From Actinomycetales bacterium (GTDB taxonomy: Bacteria; Actinomycetota; Actinomycetes; Actinomycetales; Kineosporiaceae), in contig JAAYAH010000025.1 of NCBI GenBank assembly GCA_012719445.1, positions 1 through 43,318 on the forward strand: DNA of 43,318 nucleotides, written 5' to 3'. This document shows, in pieces, positions 1 to 7,844 of the stretch. A program made the position numbers and the translations under genes. A model generated the notes under the pieces. That model was not told where the DNA came from and searched no databases. It worked only from the letters and a program-made list of their open reading frames with translations. The number at the start of each line of letters is the position of its first letter. Position 1 is the first letter of the stretch.

Positions 1-1438
1 CCCGCCAGCCGTTGATCGCCGAGCTGCCCGCGGTGACGTTGACGTTGGCCACGAACCCGCCCGGCCACTGACTCTGCACCGAGTAGGCCGCGGTGCACCC
101 ACCCTGCTGCTGCGACGTGGTCGTCGTCGGAGTCGCCCGGGTCGTGGTCGTCGTCGTGGTGGTCGGTGTGGCCCGGGTCGTCGACGTCGTGGTCGTGGTG
201 GTCGAGGCTCCGGTCGTCGCGTAGAGGTCGGGCAGGGTGTCCTGGAACATCGTGAAGGGGTGGTCGTAGAACGCGACGAAGTCCTGCGCGGTCGCCGACC
301 CGGGGTACGGCGCACCTCCCGCACCGCCGGTGGGGTTGCGCCAGACGAGGCTCCACAGGACGCGCCGGGTCTGCTCGTTCGCGGTGTGCGCCCGGAGCAG
401 GAACCCGGTCCAGGGTTGCGATCCCCCTGCGGCACCGGTCTCGGTCTGGGCGGCCAGCTTGTCCCGCTCCTGGGCGAGGGCGGAGACGGTCTCCAGCACC
501 CGGACGTAGGTGTCGTACTGCTGCCCCTGGGGGTCCAGGTAGTTGTCGATCCCCAGGACGTCCACGTAGGCGTCTCCCGGGTACATCGCGAGGTACTGGG
601 CGCCGAGGTTGCCCACGTCCATCCGGGAGCGGTCGGGCGATACGGCCCAGAGCAGGTTGTGCAGACCCTTCTCGTTCTGCAGGTAGTCCACGGTGAAGCG
701 CCAGAGCTGGACGTACTCGGCGGTGGTGTTGAGGTTGCCGCCGACGCCCCACCAGAACCAGTCGCCCGAGTGCTCGTGGTAGGGCCGGAACACCAGCGGG
801 ATCGGGGTGCCGTCGGCGGCGACGAGGGTCCGGTCGAACTCGGCGAAGCGGTCGAGCCAGTCGACGAGCACGGCATGGTGCGATCCGCCGGGAAGAACGG
901 CGCGGACGGCGGCGGTCGAGGTGTTGTTGCCGTACCCGCCGCCGGTGACCGGGTTCACCGAGTGCCAGCTCAAGGTGATCACCGACCCAAGCTCGTAGCC
1001 CTGACGGATCCAGCGCCTCATGTCGTCGAAGCGGACGCCGTCGATGTTCGCCGCCGACCCGGTCTCCAGCCGGCCGACGTCGAAGCCGAGCACCGACGGG
1101 TAGGCGCCGACCACGTCCTTGACGTCGGACCGGCCGTCGACGGCGGACCAGTCGTGCCCGTACGCCAGAGCGTCCTGGTGGCCGAACAGCGTCGCCGTCC
1201 CCTCCAGCGCCTTGAGGTTCCGGTAGAGCGCCACCGTCTCGGGGGTCGCCCGGGGGTCGACGGGCATCGGCCCGGCCAGGGGGGCGGCTGCGGCAGGGGC
1301 CCCGACCGACTCCGTGGCACCGGCGGCCGACCGGTCCGCACCGGCCACCCCCACCCCCAGGCTCGCCGCGGCCAGGGCGAGCGACGCGGCCGTCGCCCTG
1401 AGCCGGTACCGGTTCCTCGACCTGCTGTCGGGTCGCAT
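1..1438 (-). CDS. Secreted GH26 beta-mannanase with C-terminal CBM2 (3' end cut by window edge)
   Basis: Secreted endo-beta-mannanase of glycoside hydrolase family 26, expected to cleave beta-1,4-mannan outside the cell. The ATG at 1438 follows a GAGGAG ribosome site six bases upstream. Residues 1-41 form a basic, then Ala/Leu-rich signal peptide. The catalytic domain spans about 55-400. The acid/base Glu is E222 in FRPYHEHSGDWFWWG and the nucleophile is probably E333 in AQTETGA; both contexts are typical of GH26. A Thr-rich linker with RATPTTTT repeats follows. Then comes the start of a CBM2-type cellulose-binding module, seen from its Cys and Trp pattern (CTAAYSVQSQWPGGF). The gene runs off base 1, so the end of the CBM is missing. 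Plus-strand open frames over this region are shadows. The family call is firm; substrate preference within GH26 (mannan versus related glucans) is inferred. Confidence 0.93.
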   Translation of the reverse strand, partial: MRPDSRSRNRYRLRATAASLALAAASLGVGVAGADRSAAGATESVGAPAAAAPLAGPMPVDPRATPETVALYRNLKALEGTATLFGHQDALAYGHDWSAVDGRSDVKDVVGAYPSVLGFDVGRLETGSAANIDGVRFDDMRRWIRQGYELGSVITLSWHSVNPVTGGGYGNNTSTAAVRAVLPGGSHHAVLVDWLDRFAEFDRTLVAADGTPIPLVFRPYHEHSGDWFWWGVGGNLNTTAEYVQLWRFTVDYLQNEKGLHNLLWAVSPDRSRMDVGNLGAQYLAMYPGDAYVDVLGIDNYLDPQGQQYDTYVRVLETVSALAQERDKLAAQTETGAAGGSQPWTGFLLRAHTANEQTRRVLWSLVWRNPTGGAGGAPYPGSATAQDFVAFYDHPFTMFQDTLPDLYATTGASTTTTTTSTTRATPTTTTTTTTRATPTTTTSQQQGGCTAAYSVQSQWPGGFVANVNVTAGSSAINGWR

Positions 1439-1515
1439 GAGATCTCCTCGGTCGGGCGCCGACTGCTATTGGGGATGATGAAAGGGAGCATCGGTCATGA
1501 ACCGCTTCAGGTCAA

Positions 1516-1545
1516 TCCCTACGAATACCGTGGAACGATTGTCAG
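1516..1545 (-). promoter_or_regulatory. Possible promoter of the GH26 gene
   Basis: On the minus strand CTGACA (1540-1545) and TAGGGA (1516-1521) are separated by 18 bases, roughly like actinobacterial TTGAC / TAGRRT promoters. A nearby TGAA-N4-TTCA dyad at 1498-1509 could be an operator. The local sequence is less GC-rich than the genes. The match is weak. A second candidate (TTGACC followed 17 bases later by GATGCT) overlaps it. Confidence 0.25.
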
Positions 1546-1621
1546 GGGAGGTAGAGGCGTCTCATGGTGCACACGGAATAGGGTAATGACGCCTGTCGGT
1601 CCTCGGGAGAGGAACGGGCCA

Positions 1622-1644
1622 CCCCGGGGAACGCCCCGGAGGGG
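1622..1644 (-). terminator. Candidate hairpin terminator downstream of thpR
   Basis: CCCCGGGG, loop AACG, then CCCCGG-A-GGGG can fold into a strong GC hairpin with a small bulge. It starts about 20 bases past the thpR stop on the minus strand. There is no T-run, which is usual in high-GC actinobacteria. Confidence 0.4.
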
Positions 1645-1663
1645 CGATCCAGACTGATCCGGT

Positions 1664-2242
1664 TCAGTTCGCCGTCCCGGTCCTCGGCCCCAACTCCCAG
1701 GAGCCGAGCTCGGCGTACCGCGGCCTCGGGCCGAGGTGGCTGCGCAGGAGGACGAACCGATGGAGGTGGAGGTCGGGGCCGCGGTACGCCGACAACTCCG
1801 CGACGACCGTCGGGTCGACGGGGTCGCCCTGCCGCCACCTCCCCACCGTCACGTGGGGCCGGAACGGACGTCGCTCGACCGGGATACGGAGGGACCGCGC
1901 CGTCCGCGCCAGGTCGCTCGCGAGACGTCGCAGCCCGTCCAGGTCGTGCGGCTCGCCGTCGACGCCGATCCACAGCACCCGGGGGGCACCGCGCGGGGGG
2001 AACGTGCCGGCTCCCGCCAGCCTCAGCCGGACGGCCCGGTGCCGGGAGGCCACCCCGACGAACCGGTCGGGGAGCCGGGCCGCCGTCGCCTCGTCGACCT
2101 CACCGAGGAAGACGAGGGTGAGGTGCCGGAGCTCCGGGGCGGTCCACCGGGGGGCACCGGGGCGCTCCCGCACCGGGGCGAGCGCGGCGGCCAGGTGATC
2201 TGCCGCCGGTCGATCGGATGTCACCGCGACGAACAACCTCAC
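1664..2242 (-). CDS. thpR: RNA 2',3'-cyclic phosphodiesterase (2H family, ThpR/LigT-like)
   Basis: Small cytoplasmic 2H phosphoesterase of 192 residues, the usual size for ThpR/LigT proteins. These open 2',3'-cyclic phosphates on RNA or tRNA-half ends; the older name is 2'-5' RNA ligase. The two catalytic HxTx motifs are present: HLTL (H40, T42) in ELRHLTLVFLG and HVTV (H130, T132) in FRPHVTVGRW. The frame is open further upstream, but the GTG at 2242 is preferred. It has a GGAGGAG ribosome site seven bases before it and begins directly with the conserved MRLFVAV strand. The gene is divergent from the phosphatidyltransferase at 2355, and the 112-bp gap probably holds both promoters. Physiological substrate is not known from the sequence. 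Confidence 0.88.
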   Translation of the reverse strand: MRLFVAVTSDRPAADHLAAALAPVRERPGAPRWTAPELRHLTLVFLGEVDEATAARLPDRFVGVASRHRAVRLRLAGAGTFPPRGAPRVLWIGVDGEPHDLDGLRRLASDLARTARSLRIPVERRPFRPHVTVGRWRQGDPVDPTVVAELSAYRGPDLHLHRFVLLRSHLGPRPRYAELGSWELGPRTGTAN

Positions 2243-2354
2243 CGTGATCTCCTCCCGCGCGGAGCCCGTGCCGGGCCGTGGAACCCAGGCACCCTTCCCG
2301 TCGAGCGGATGAGCCGACCGCCGGGGTCGGGCGACCACGGGGAATGATGGCTCC

Positions 2355-3101
2355 ATGTCCACGTCCTCACGATCCGCCGTCGGGCTGATCGTCCGCTCGG
2401 TGTTCTCCGAGGACAACGTCGACACCCTCCGACTGTGGGACTGGCTGTTCCCCGACCTGTTCCTGTCCCTGCGGGGTCGGCCGTGGGCACGTCACCTCCC
2501 CAACGCGCTCACCTTCTCCCGGCTGATCCTCGGCGTTCCCACGGTTCTCCTGCTGCTCGTGGTGGAACGGTCCCCCCGCGGAGCCCTTCCGGCCGTCGGG
2601 GTGCTGGCGCTGCTGCTGGCCCTGCGCCTCACCGACATCTTCGACGGACGCGCCGCGAGGGTGCTCGGCACCGTGAGCCACTGGGGCAGCCGGATGGATC
2701 CCGTTGCCGACGGCCTCCTGGGGTTCGGGCTCGCCGCGGTGGCCATCATCGTCGTCCCGGAGCTGACGTCACCCACTGTCGCTGTGGCCCTCGCGGTCTA
2801 CTTCGTCCTCCGGTTCGCCCTCGACACCGCGGTCGTGATCACCCGCTCCCACGAGTCGCGGCTCGGCATCATGCCGCTGCCCAACAAGTGGGGGAAGTTC
2901 AAGTACAACCTCGACTTCGCGATCCTCGTGCTGATGCACGTCGGGATCCTCGCCCACCCGTACACCCCGTGGCTGCTGACCGGCGCCCTCCTCCTCGTCG
3001 TCCCGTTCGCACCGCTGAACACCTGGTTCGGTCTCAAGAACCTCCAGGCCCACCGCTCGCGCCTCCGCCACGCCCCGTCGACGGCGACCCACGGCCGCTG
3101 A
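2355..3101 (+). CDS. CDP-alcohol phosphatidyltransferase family membrane protein
   Basis: Integral membrane enzyme of 248 residues that should transfer a phosphatidyl (or similar CDP-linked) group onto an alcohol. The family signature D-x2-D-G-x2-A-R-x8-G-x3-D-x3-D is complete: DIFDGRAAR, then GSRMDPVAD eight residues later, at about residues 95-120. These Asp residues bind the metal and the CDP group. Hydrophobic helices flank it (LGVPTVLLLLVV, LLGFGLAAVAIIVV, FAILVLMHVGILA, LLTGALLLVVPFAPL). The alcohol acceptor (inositol phosphate, glycerol phosphate or other) cannot be read from sequence. It ends 18 bases from the convergent gene at 3120. It is separate from the PssA-like homologue in the lipid operon at 13379-14038. 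Confidence 0.85.
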   Translation: MSTSSRSAVGLIVRSVFSEDNVDTLRLWDWLFPDLFLSLRGRPWARHLPNALTFSRLILGVPTVLLLLVVERSPRGALPAVGVLALLLALRLTDIFDGRAARVLGTVSHWGSRMDPVADGLLGFGLAAVAIIVVPELTSPTVAVALAVYFVLRFALDTAVVITRSHESRLGIMPLPNKWGKFKYNLDFAILVLMHVGILAHPYTPWLLTGALLLVVPFAPLNTWFGLKNLQAHRSRLRHAPSTATHGR

Positions 3102-3119
3102 GCCGCGGGCGAGCTCGGG

Positions 3120-3794
3120 TCAGCCGATGTGCCACCGGAACAGCCGCTCGTGGTCACTCGGCCCCCGCTCGGCGTCCCGTCTCCGGGTGCGCAGGATGTG
3201 CCCGCCGAGGCGCCAGGCCAGCAGGCTGATCACGACGGCACCGCCGACCGCGACGGCACGCAGCCACTCCTGTCCCGCCCCCGCACCCGGCTCGCCCGCG
3301 TCCGTCACCGAGCGCACCACGAGCACCGACAGCAGGACCGTCTGAGCCACCGCCTGAACGGCCAGCACCCCGCCGAGGACCCTGCCGAGGACGGACAGCT
3401 CGACCCGGGCACGCCAGGCGACGTGGGACGCGAGCTCGGCGGTACGGAGCACGAGGTGCACCGTGAGGAGGAGCCCGGCCAGGCGCCAGCCCGACCGACC
3501 GTCGCCGGAGCCGCCGACCGCCAGCAGGTCGTCCCCCGCGAGCACGACGAGGCCGACGAGCAGGCTGACCACGGCGGCCACGGGGGACGCCGGGCGCCGG
3601 ACCACGAGGACCGCCGCCGCACCGGCCCCCCCGACGGTCCAGACGTCGGCGCCGACCAGCGGCGCGCACAGCAGCACGAACAACCCGGGCAGCAGCCGGA
3701 CCAGTGCCCCCGGGACCGGCCGGACGAGCGCGATCTCCACCCGTGGCAGTCGCGTCGAGCTCCTGCCGCCCCGGATCGACGCTCCCCGGTTCAC
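3120..3794 (-). CDS. Membrane protein of the MoxR/DUF58 operon
   Basis: Protein of 224 residues, unrecognised beyond being polytopic. Hydrophobic segments include LVRLLPGLFVLLCAPLVGA, VAAVVSLLVGLVVLA, LAGLLLTVHLVL, GRVLGGVLAVQAVAQTVLLSVLVV and AVAVGGAVVISLLAWRLGG. The C-terminus is basic (LRTRRRDAERG). Its GTG start at 3794 overlaps the stop of the DUF58 gene as GTGA and has GGGGAGG upstream, so it is translationally coupled and is the last gene of the five-gene operon. Proteins of this size and topology commonly end DUF58/MoxR/DUF4129 operons in actinobacteria. No catalytic motif was seen. A role in envelope stress or protein-complex assembly is only inferred from context. Confidence 0.75.
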   Translation of the reverse strand: MNRGASIRGGRSSTRLPRVEIALVRPVPGALVRLLPGLFVLLCAPLVGADVWTVGGAGAAAVLVVRRPASPVAAVVSLLVGLVVLAGDDLLAVGGSGDGRSGWRLAGLLLTVHLVLRTAELASHVAWRARVELSVLGRVLGGVLAVQAVAQTVLLSVLVVRSVTDAGEPGAGAGQEWLRAVAVGGAVVISLLAWRLGGHILRTRRRDAERGPSDHERLFRWHIG

Positions 3795-5323
3795 CTCGAC
3801 CTCCCCGCCGTCCGACGACCGGCGACCTGGTGCCCGGCACCGACCTCGCGCGTCCCGGCGACGGGCCTGCGGTGGGACAGCCGCGAGAGACGCTGGAGGT
3901 GCGCCGTCGCCGCCTCCTCGTCGACCCAGCGGACCACCTCGACGCCGGACGCCTCCAGCTCGGCCAACCGGTCCTGTCGTTCGAGGCGCACCATCCGCAG
4001 CGCGATCCGGTGCCGGCGGTCGAGTCCCCGGAGGCGCAGCCGCGGCAGCACGTCGACGGCGACCACCGTGTGCCCCACCCGCCGCCAGCCGCGGGCGAGG
4101 ACCGCGGCCTCCGGGTCGAGGAAGGTGGACAGCACGTAGATGAGGGCTCCCGCGGCGACCCGGGGCGGCCGGAGCCGGTCCGGCGGCTCGCCCTCCGGCC
4201 GCAGCGCGGCGAGCTGCTGCAGCACCCGGTCGAGCTGCCGACGTCCCGTTCCCGGACGGACCGCACGTCGGCGCACCCCCAGATCCTCGATCCCCACCCG
4301 GTCCCCGGTGGCGAGGTACCCCTGGGCGAGGGACGCCGCGGCCTGCCGGGCGATGTCGAGCGAGGTGGCGTCGTCCGCGCGGATCGCGTGGTAGCCGCTC
4401 CAGGTGGCCGGGTCGGGCCCGACGTCGTCCCGCGAGTCGACGACCACGGTCACCACGGCCTCCCCCAGCGCCATGGTGCGCCGCACGTACAGCTCCTCGA
4501 GCCGTGGCGACCGGCGCGCCGTCACCTTCCAGTCCACCCGCCGGGGGCTGTCCCCCGGCTGGAAGGGGTGGACGTCGCGCAGCTCGCCACCGGACCCCGG
4601 CCGCCGTGACTCGTGCTGACCGGTGAGACCGCGGAGCCGTCCGGGCAGGGGGAGCCGCGCGACCCGGCGCGGCTTGGGCAGGACCAGGACCGTCCCGGCG
4701 TCCTCCCGGCCGGGCTGGCTCCTCCGCCCGGCCCCGATGCCCTGGTGCACGACGACGAACAGCGGCTGGGCACCCGTCCGCACCGAGGTGGCCGTGACAT
4801 CGACCCGGCGGACGAGCGGGACGTGGACGACGGCCTCGGCGGCCCGGTGACCGGGGCGGATCGCGCGCACCCGCACCGTGCCAGCACCCGGTGGCGCGTG
4901 CAGGTCGAGCCGCGCCACGAGCGAGCCTCCCGCCACCAGGGTCTGCACAGCCGTGACCGTCTCCAACCGGTCGCCCCGGGACACGTCCCCGTGCCCGGCG
5001 ACCCCCGAACCACCGGCCCCCTCCGGAGCCGGGGCGGCCTCCCTGAGCGCGTGCAGACCGTCGGAGGAGGGAGCCAGCCGGGCGTCGACCCGCACCCGGC
5101 CTCCCGGCCGGGACACCAGGGTCCAGGCGGAGCCGAGGACGGCGGGCACACCGAGCAGGGCGGCGTCGGGCCGGCCGAGCAGGGCACCGACGACCAGCAG
5201 CACCAGCCCGGCGCCCATGGCCCAGACCTGACCGGCGTCGACGACCCACTCCCGGCCGTCGGCGGCAGCCTCCCGGTGGCCGGTGGCCGGACCGGGCCGG
5301 GAGCCGAGCGGGGCCGTGCTCAT
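3791..5323 (-). CDS. DUF58 domain-containing protein
   Basis: Protein of 510 residues. Two hydrophobic segments near residues 25-65 (VWAMGAGLVLLVVGALLG, AALLGVPAVLGSAWTLV) anchor it, followed by a beta-rich region. The DUF58 signature lies around residues 245-285: ELRDVHPFQPGDSPRRVDW, then TARRSPRLEELYVRR. A von Willebrand A-like strand follows with VVVDSRDDVG. DUF58 proteins are usually encoded beside a MoxR AAA+ ATPase, as here, and are thought to work with it as a metal-ion-binding partner. The ATG at 5323 overlaps the MoxR stop as ATGA. The open frame continues further upstream, but that part overlaps MoxR and lacks DUF58-like sequence. Confidence 0.88.
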   Translation of the reverse strand: MSTAPLGSRPGPATGHREAAADGREWVVDAGQVWAMGAGLVLLVVGALLGRPDAALLGVPAVLGSAWTLVSRPGGRVRVDARLAPSSDGLHALREAAPAPEGAGGSGVAGHGDVSRGDRLETVTAVQTLVAGGSLVARLDLHAPPGAGTVRVRAIRPGHRAAEAVVHVPLVRRVDVTATSVRTGAQPLFVVVHQGIGAGRRSQPGREDAGTVLVLPKPRRVARLPLPGRLRGLTGQHESRRPGSGGELRDVHPFQPGDSPRRVDWKVTARRSPRLEELYVRRTMALGEAVVTVVVDSRDDVGPDPATWSGYHAIRADDATSLDIARQAAASLAQGYLATGDRVGIEDLGVRRRAVRPGTGRRQLDRVLQQLAALRPEGEPPDRLRPPRVAAGALIYVLSTFLDPEAAVLARGWRRVGHTVVAVDVLPRLRLRGLDRRHRIALRMVRLERQDRLAELEASGVEVVRWVDEEAATAHLQRLSRLSHRRPVAGTREVGAGHQVAGRRTAGRSR

Positions 5324-6345
5324 CTGCCGGCGGGTACGGTCTTCGGGCCGGGCACGTGGGACAGCACGGCCCGGACGACGTCCTCGGCCTGCACCCCGGC
5401 CGCCCACGTCGCGGGGGTCAGGGTGATCCGGTGGGCGAGGGTCGGCACCCCCACCGTCTTGACGTCCTCCGGCGCGACGAAGTGCCGCCCGTCGATGACG
5501 GCGAGCGCCCTGGCCACCAGCATGAGGGCCAGCGAGCCCCGCGGGGAGGCCCCCACCTCGACGGCCTCGTGCCTGCGGGTGGCCGCGGCCAGGTCGACGC
5601 AGTACCGGACGATGTCCGGGTCGACGCGCACCGACTCCACGCCGGCCTGCATGGCCAGCAGGCCGGAGGAGTCCACCACCTGGCGCACCCGCGCCTCGTC
5701 GGTGCGCCGGTCCAGCCGCCGCTGGAGCACCTCCGCCTCAGGGGCGGCGTCCAGGTAGCCGACGGCGATCCGCGCCATGAACCGGTCGAGCTGCGCCTCC
5801 GGTAACGGGTAGGTCCCCTCGTACTCGATCGGGTTGGAGGTGGCCATGACGTGGAAGGGGGGCGCGAGGGCGTAGGTGGCGCCGTCCACGGTGACCTGGC
5901 GCTCGGCCATCGCCTCCAGCAGGGCCGACTGGGTCTTGGGCGCCGTCCGGTTGATCTCGTCGGCGAGCAGGAGCCCGGTGAACACCGGGCCGGGCCGGAA
6001 CCGGAAGGTCGACGCCTGCGGATCCCAGACCGCCGAGCCGGTGATGTCGGACGGCAGCAGGTCCGGGGTGCACTGGACCCGCCGGAACTCCAGCCCGAGG
6101 GCCGTGGCCAGGCTGCGGGCGGCGAGCGTCTTGCCGAGGCCGGGCACGTCCTCGAACAGGACGTGCCCCCCGGCGAGGACGGTCGCGAGCGCGAGCCGGA
6201 GCGGCCCCTGCATGCCGACGACGACGGTCCCGACCTCCCGGAGGACGGCGTCCGCGCACCGGGAGACGTCCTCCGGGGCCATGGCATGCGGCGGCTGGTG
6301 CTGGGACGGCTGGTGCTGGGACGGAGGGTGGTGGGACGCGGTCAC
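5320..6345 (-). CDS. moxR: MoxR-family AAA+ ATPase
   Basis: Cytoplasmic AAA+ ATPase of 341 residues, expected to act as a chaperone that remodels or loads its DUF58/VWA partners. Walker A is EDVPGLGKT (GKT at 71-73) and Walker B is LLADEINRT. The conserved MATSNPIEYEGTYPLPEAQLDRF (sensor/arginine-finger region of MoxR) is present. The C-terminal lid contains ASPRGSLALM. The GTG at 6345 is chosen because GGAAGG lies upstream and the previous gene ends at 6389. ATG at about 6280 would remove the N-terminal His/Gln-rich tail. That tail contains a tandem repeat (QHQPSQHQP) unusual for the family. The next gene overlaps by ATGA. Confidence 0.93.
   Translation of the reverse strand: MTASHHPPSQHQPSQHQPPHAMAPEDVSRCADAVLREVGTVVVGMQGPLRLALATVLAGGHVLFEDVPGLGKTLAARSLATALGLEFRRVQCTPDLLPSDITGSAVWDPQASTFRFRPGPVFTGLLLADEINRTAPKTQSALLEAMAERQVTVDGATYALAPPFHVMATSNPIEYEGTYPLPEAQLDRFMARIAVGYLDAAPEAEVLQRRLDRRTDEARVRQVVDSSGLLAMQAGVESVRVDPDIVRYCVDLAAATRRHEAVEVGASPRGSLALMLVARALAVIDGRHFVAPEDVKTVGVPTLAHRITLTPATWAAGVQAEDVVRAVLSHVPGPKTVPAGR
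6293..6322 (-). repeat. 15-bp tandem duplication in the MoxR N-terminal tail
   Basis: GGCTGGTGCTGGGAC occurs twice back to back (6293-6307 and 6308-6322), giving an in-frame five-residue repeat in the His/Gln/Pro-rich start of MoxR. It is outside the AAA+ core, so a copy change should be tolerated. Confidence 0.8.
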
Positions 6346-6388
6346 GGGGTACCGCCTTCCGGTGCGTGGTCGGGACGAGCCGCGGGTG

Positions 6389-6904
6389 TCATGCCGGCTC
6401 GCTTCGATCGGGAACGAGACGCTCGATGACGTCGACGCAGTACGCGACGTCATCGAGTGACGGCATCCGGCCGTCGGGCACGGTGAGGATCCTCCAGGCC
6501 CGCTCGCCGAGCAGGTCACGTGCCCGGCGGACGGCCTCCGTCGGGGCCGTTGCGGACGTGGTGGCGTTCAGACCCCCCGGGAGCACGACGCCCCGCCGGG
6601 CCAGCCTGCGGGTGGCGTCCGCGCGCAGCCGTCGCACCGCCTGCTCGGACACCCTGCCGTCCATGCCCACGAGGGACCAGGTGAGCGAGGTGACGTCGCG
6701 CCGGGCGCCGTCCGTCTCCTCGGAGGTCGTGTCCGGCCACCGGTGCTCAGGGCTCGTGGCCGCGGGGGTGGTGCTCACCAGGACGACGACCATGACCGCG
6801 AGGCCGAGCAGGGCGGCGTCGCGCCACGCCATCCCGCAGACGCCGGCGATCAGACCGACCCCGGCGCCGAGGACGTAGGGCTTCTGGCCGGGGCGGAAGC
6901 TCAT
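6389..6904 (-). CDS. Small membrane protein of the MoxR/DUF58 operon
   Basis: Protein of 171 residues with two adjacent N-terminal membrane segments (VLGAGVGLIAGVCGMAW and AALLGLAVMVVVLVSTT). A soluble, Arg-rich C-terminal region of about 110 residues follows, with conserved-looking helices (EQAVRRLRADATRRLARRG, VRRARDLLGERAWRIL, SLDDVAYCVDVIERL). It is not a family I recognise by name. The ATG at 6904 overlaps the stop of the DUF4129 gene as ATGA, so it is the second gene of the operon. MoxR follows after a 43-base gap. The C-terminal helices could contact MoxR or the DUF4129 protein, which is speculative. Confidence 0.75.
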   Translation of the reverse strand: MSFRPGQKPYVLGAGVGLIAGVCGMAWRDAALLGLAVMVVVLVSTTPAATSPEHRWPDTTSEETDGARRDVTSLTWSLVGMDGRVSEQAVRRLRADATRRLARRGVVLPGGLNATTSATAPTEAVRRARDLLGERAWRILTVPDGRMPSLDDVAYCVDVIERLVPDRSEPA

Positions 6905-7662
6905 CGGCTGCTCCCGGAGAGGCCGGTGCTCAGGGTCGTCAGTGCCTCGGTCGCCGCGGTGACGTCCGCGGAGGTCATCGCGTCGCCGCTGAACCGGGCG
7001 CGCAGGTACAGCTCCAGGAGGGCACGGGTCGCGGCGGGCTCGACCGGGGTGCGGTCGAGGACGGAGACGGTGAACTCGGTGGGGGTCGACGCCGGGTCGC
7101 GCCGGATCCCGGACCGCTCGGCCGCCTTTTCGAGGGCGACCCAGGCGGCGATCACCGCGTCCGCGGGCCGCTCGTGACGACGGATCGCCTCGCCCGCCTC
7201 CTCGACGGCGCCGCGGAGGATCCGGACCCGGGCCTCGGCGGCCTCGGCGAGGAGGTGGCCCTGGTCGGTGCCGGCGTCGTCCGGCGTCACCCGGACCGGC
7301 CATCGGGGCAGCCACCGCCGGAGCAGCGGGAACAGGCGCACGGCCGCCCAGACGACGAGGTAGGCCGCCAGGGCGAGACCGATCCAGAGCAGGAAGCCGA
7401 GGTCGACGTCCGGTCCCAGCCGGGGGACGGTCCTGGCGGCTGCGGGACCGGGCGGTTCGGGCACCGGCGGGAACTTCGGCGTCGGCAGCAGCGACCGGGG
7501 CTCGCTCAACGGCGGGTCCCACGGACCGGCGACGCCTGCGGCGACGACCACGACCCCCAGCAGCACCGCGAAGGCCGCGACCGCGGCGAGGCGGCGCCAT
7601 GGCACGCCGACCGGAGCCACTCCCCCGTGCAGCCGGTCCTCGGTCCCCACCGCAGGTGCCAC
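6901..7662 (-). CDS. DUF4129 domain-containing membrane protein
   Basis: First gene of the five-gene DUF58/MoxR operon, about 253 residues. An N-terminal membrane segment (AAVAAFAVLLGVVVVAAGVAG) is followed by a Pro-rich extracytoplasmic stretch. A second membrane segment (LGFLLWIGLALAAYLVVWAAV) and a cytoplasmic DUF4129 domain come next, with ADAVIAAWVALEKAAERSG, STPTEFTVSVLDR and LLELYLRARFSG typical of that family. The protein resembles the C-terminal part of transglutaminase-like proteins that accompany MoxR/DUF58, but no transglutaminase domain is present here. The start is uncertain: GTG at 7662 is the longest, and further GTG codons lie within the next 50 bases. None has a strong ribosome site. 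Confidence 0.82.
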   Translation of the reverse strand: MAPAVGTEDRLHGGVAPVGVPWRRLAAVAAFAVLLGVVVVAAGVAGPWDPPLSEPRSLLPTPKFPPVPEPPGPAAARTVPRLGPDVDLGFLLWIGLALAAYLVVWAAVRLFPLLRRWLPRWPVRVTPDDAGTDQGHLLAEAAEARVRILRGAVEEAGEAIRRHERPADAVIAAWVALEKAAERSGIRRDPASTPTEFTVSVLDRTPVEPAATRALLELYLRARFSGDAMTSADVTAATEALTTLSTGLSGSSR

Positions 7663-7769
7663 GGGGTCATGGTGTCAGTACCGGACCGGAGATGTGCGGA
7701 GGTCAGGGCCGGAGAACTGTGGACGATCTCACGCAACCCCACGCCTCAGGACGGCGTCATCGGTGATCG

Positions 7770-7785
7770 GCGGGGACGTCCCCGC
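7770..7785. promoter_or_regulatory. Perfect 16-bp palindrome upstream of the DUF4129 operon
   Basis: GCGGGGACGTCCCCGC is a perfect palindrome about 110 bases before the DUF4129 start and 42 bases past the stop of the GNAT gene. It could be an operator for the DUF4129-MoxR-DUF58 operon or part of a terminator for the lipid operon. A perfect palindrome without a loop suits a dimeric protein better. Confidence 0.4.
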
Positions 7786-7818
7786 GGCGACGTCCCGGCG
7801 GTCGGAGCACAGCATCAC

Positions 7819-7844
7819 CGTGCTCCTCACCCGTGCTCCTCACC
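7819..7844 (-). repeat. 13-bp tandem duplication across the GNAT gene stop
   Basis: CGTGCTCCTCACC is present twice in direct tandem (7819-7831 and 7832-7844). The stop codon of the GNAT gene at 7827-7829 lies inside the first copy, so the duplication repeats the last codons past the stop and looks like recent replication slippage. Confidence 0.8.

Noticed and set aside
260-1657. 465-residue plus-strand open frame opposite the GH26 gene
   Set aside because: It is Arg/Gly/Pro-rich with no domain, and the opposite strand encodes a full GH26 catalytic domain with both catalytic Glu residues.
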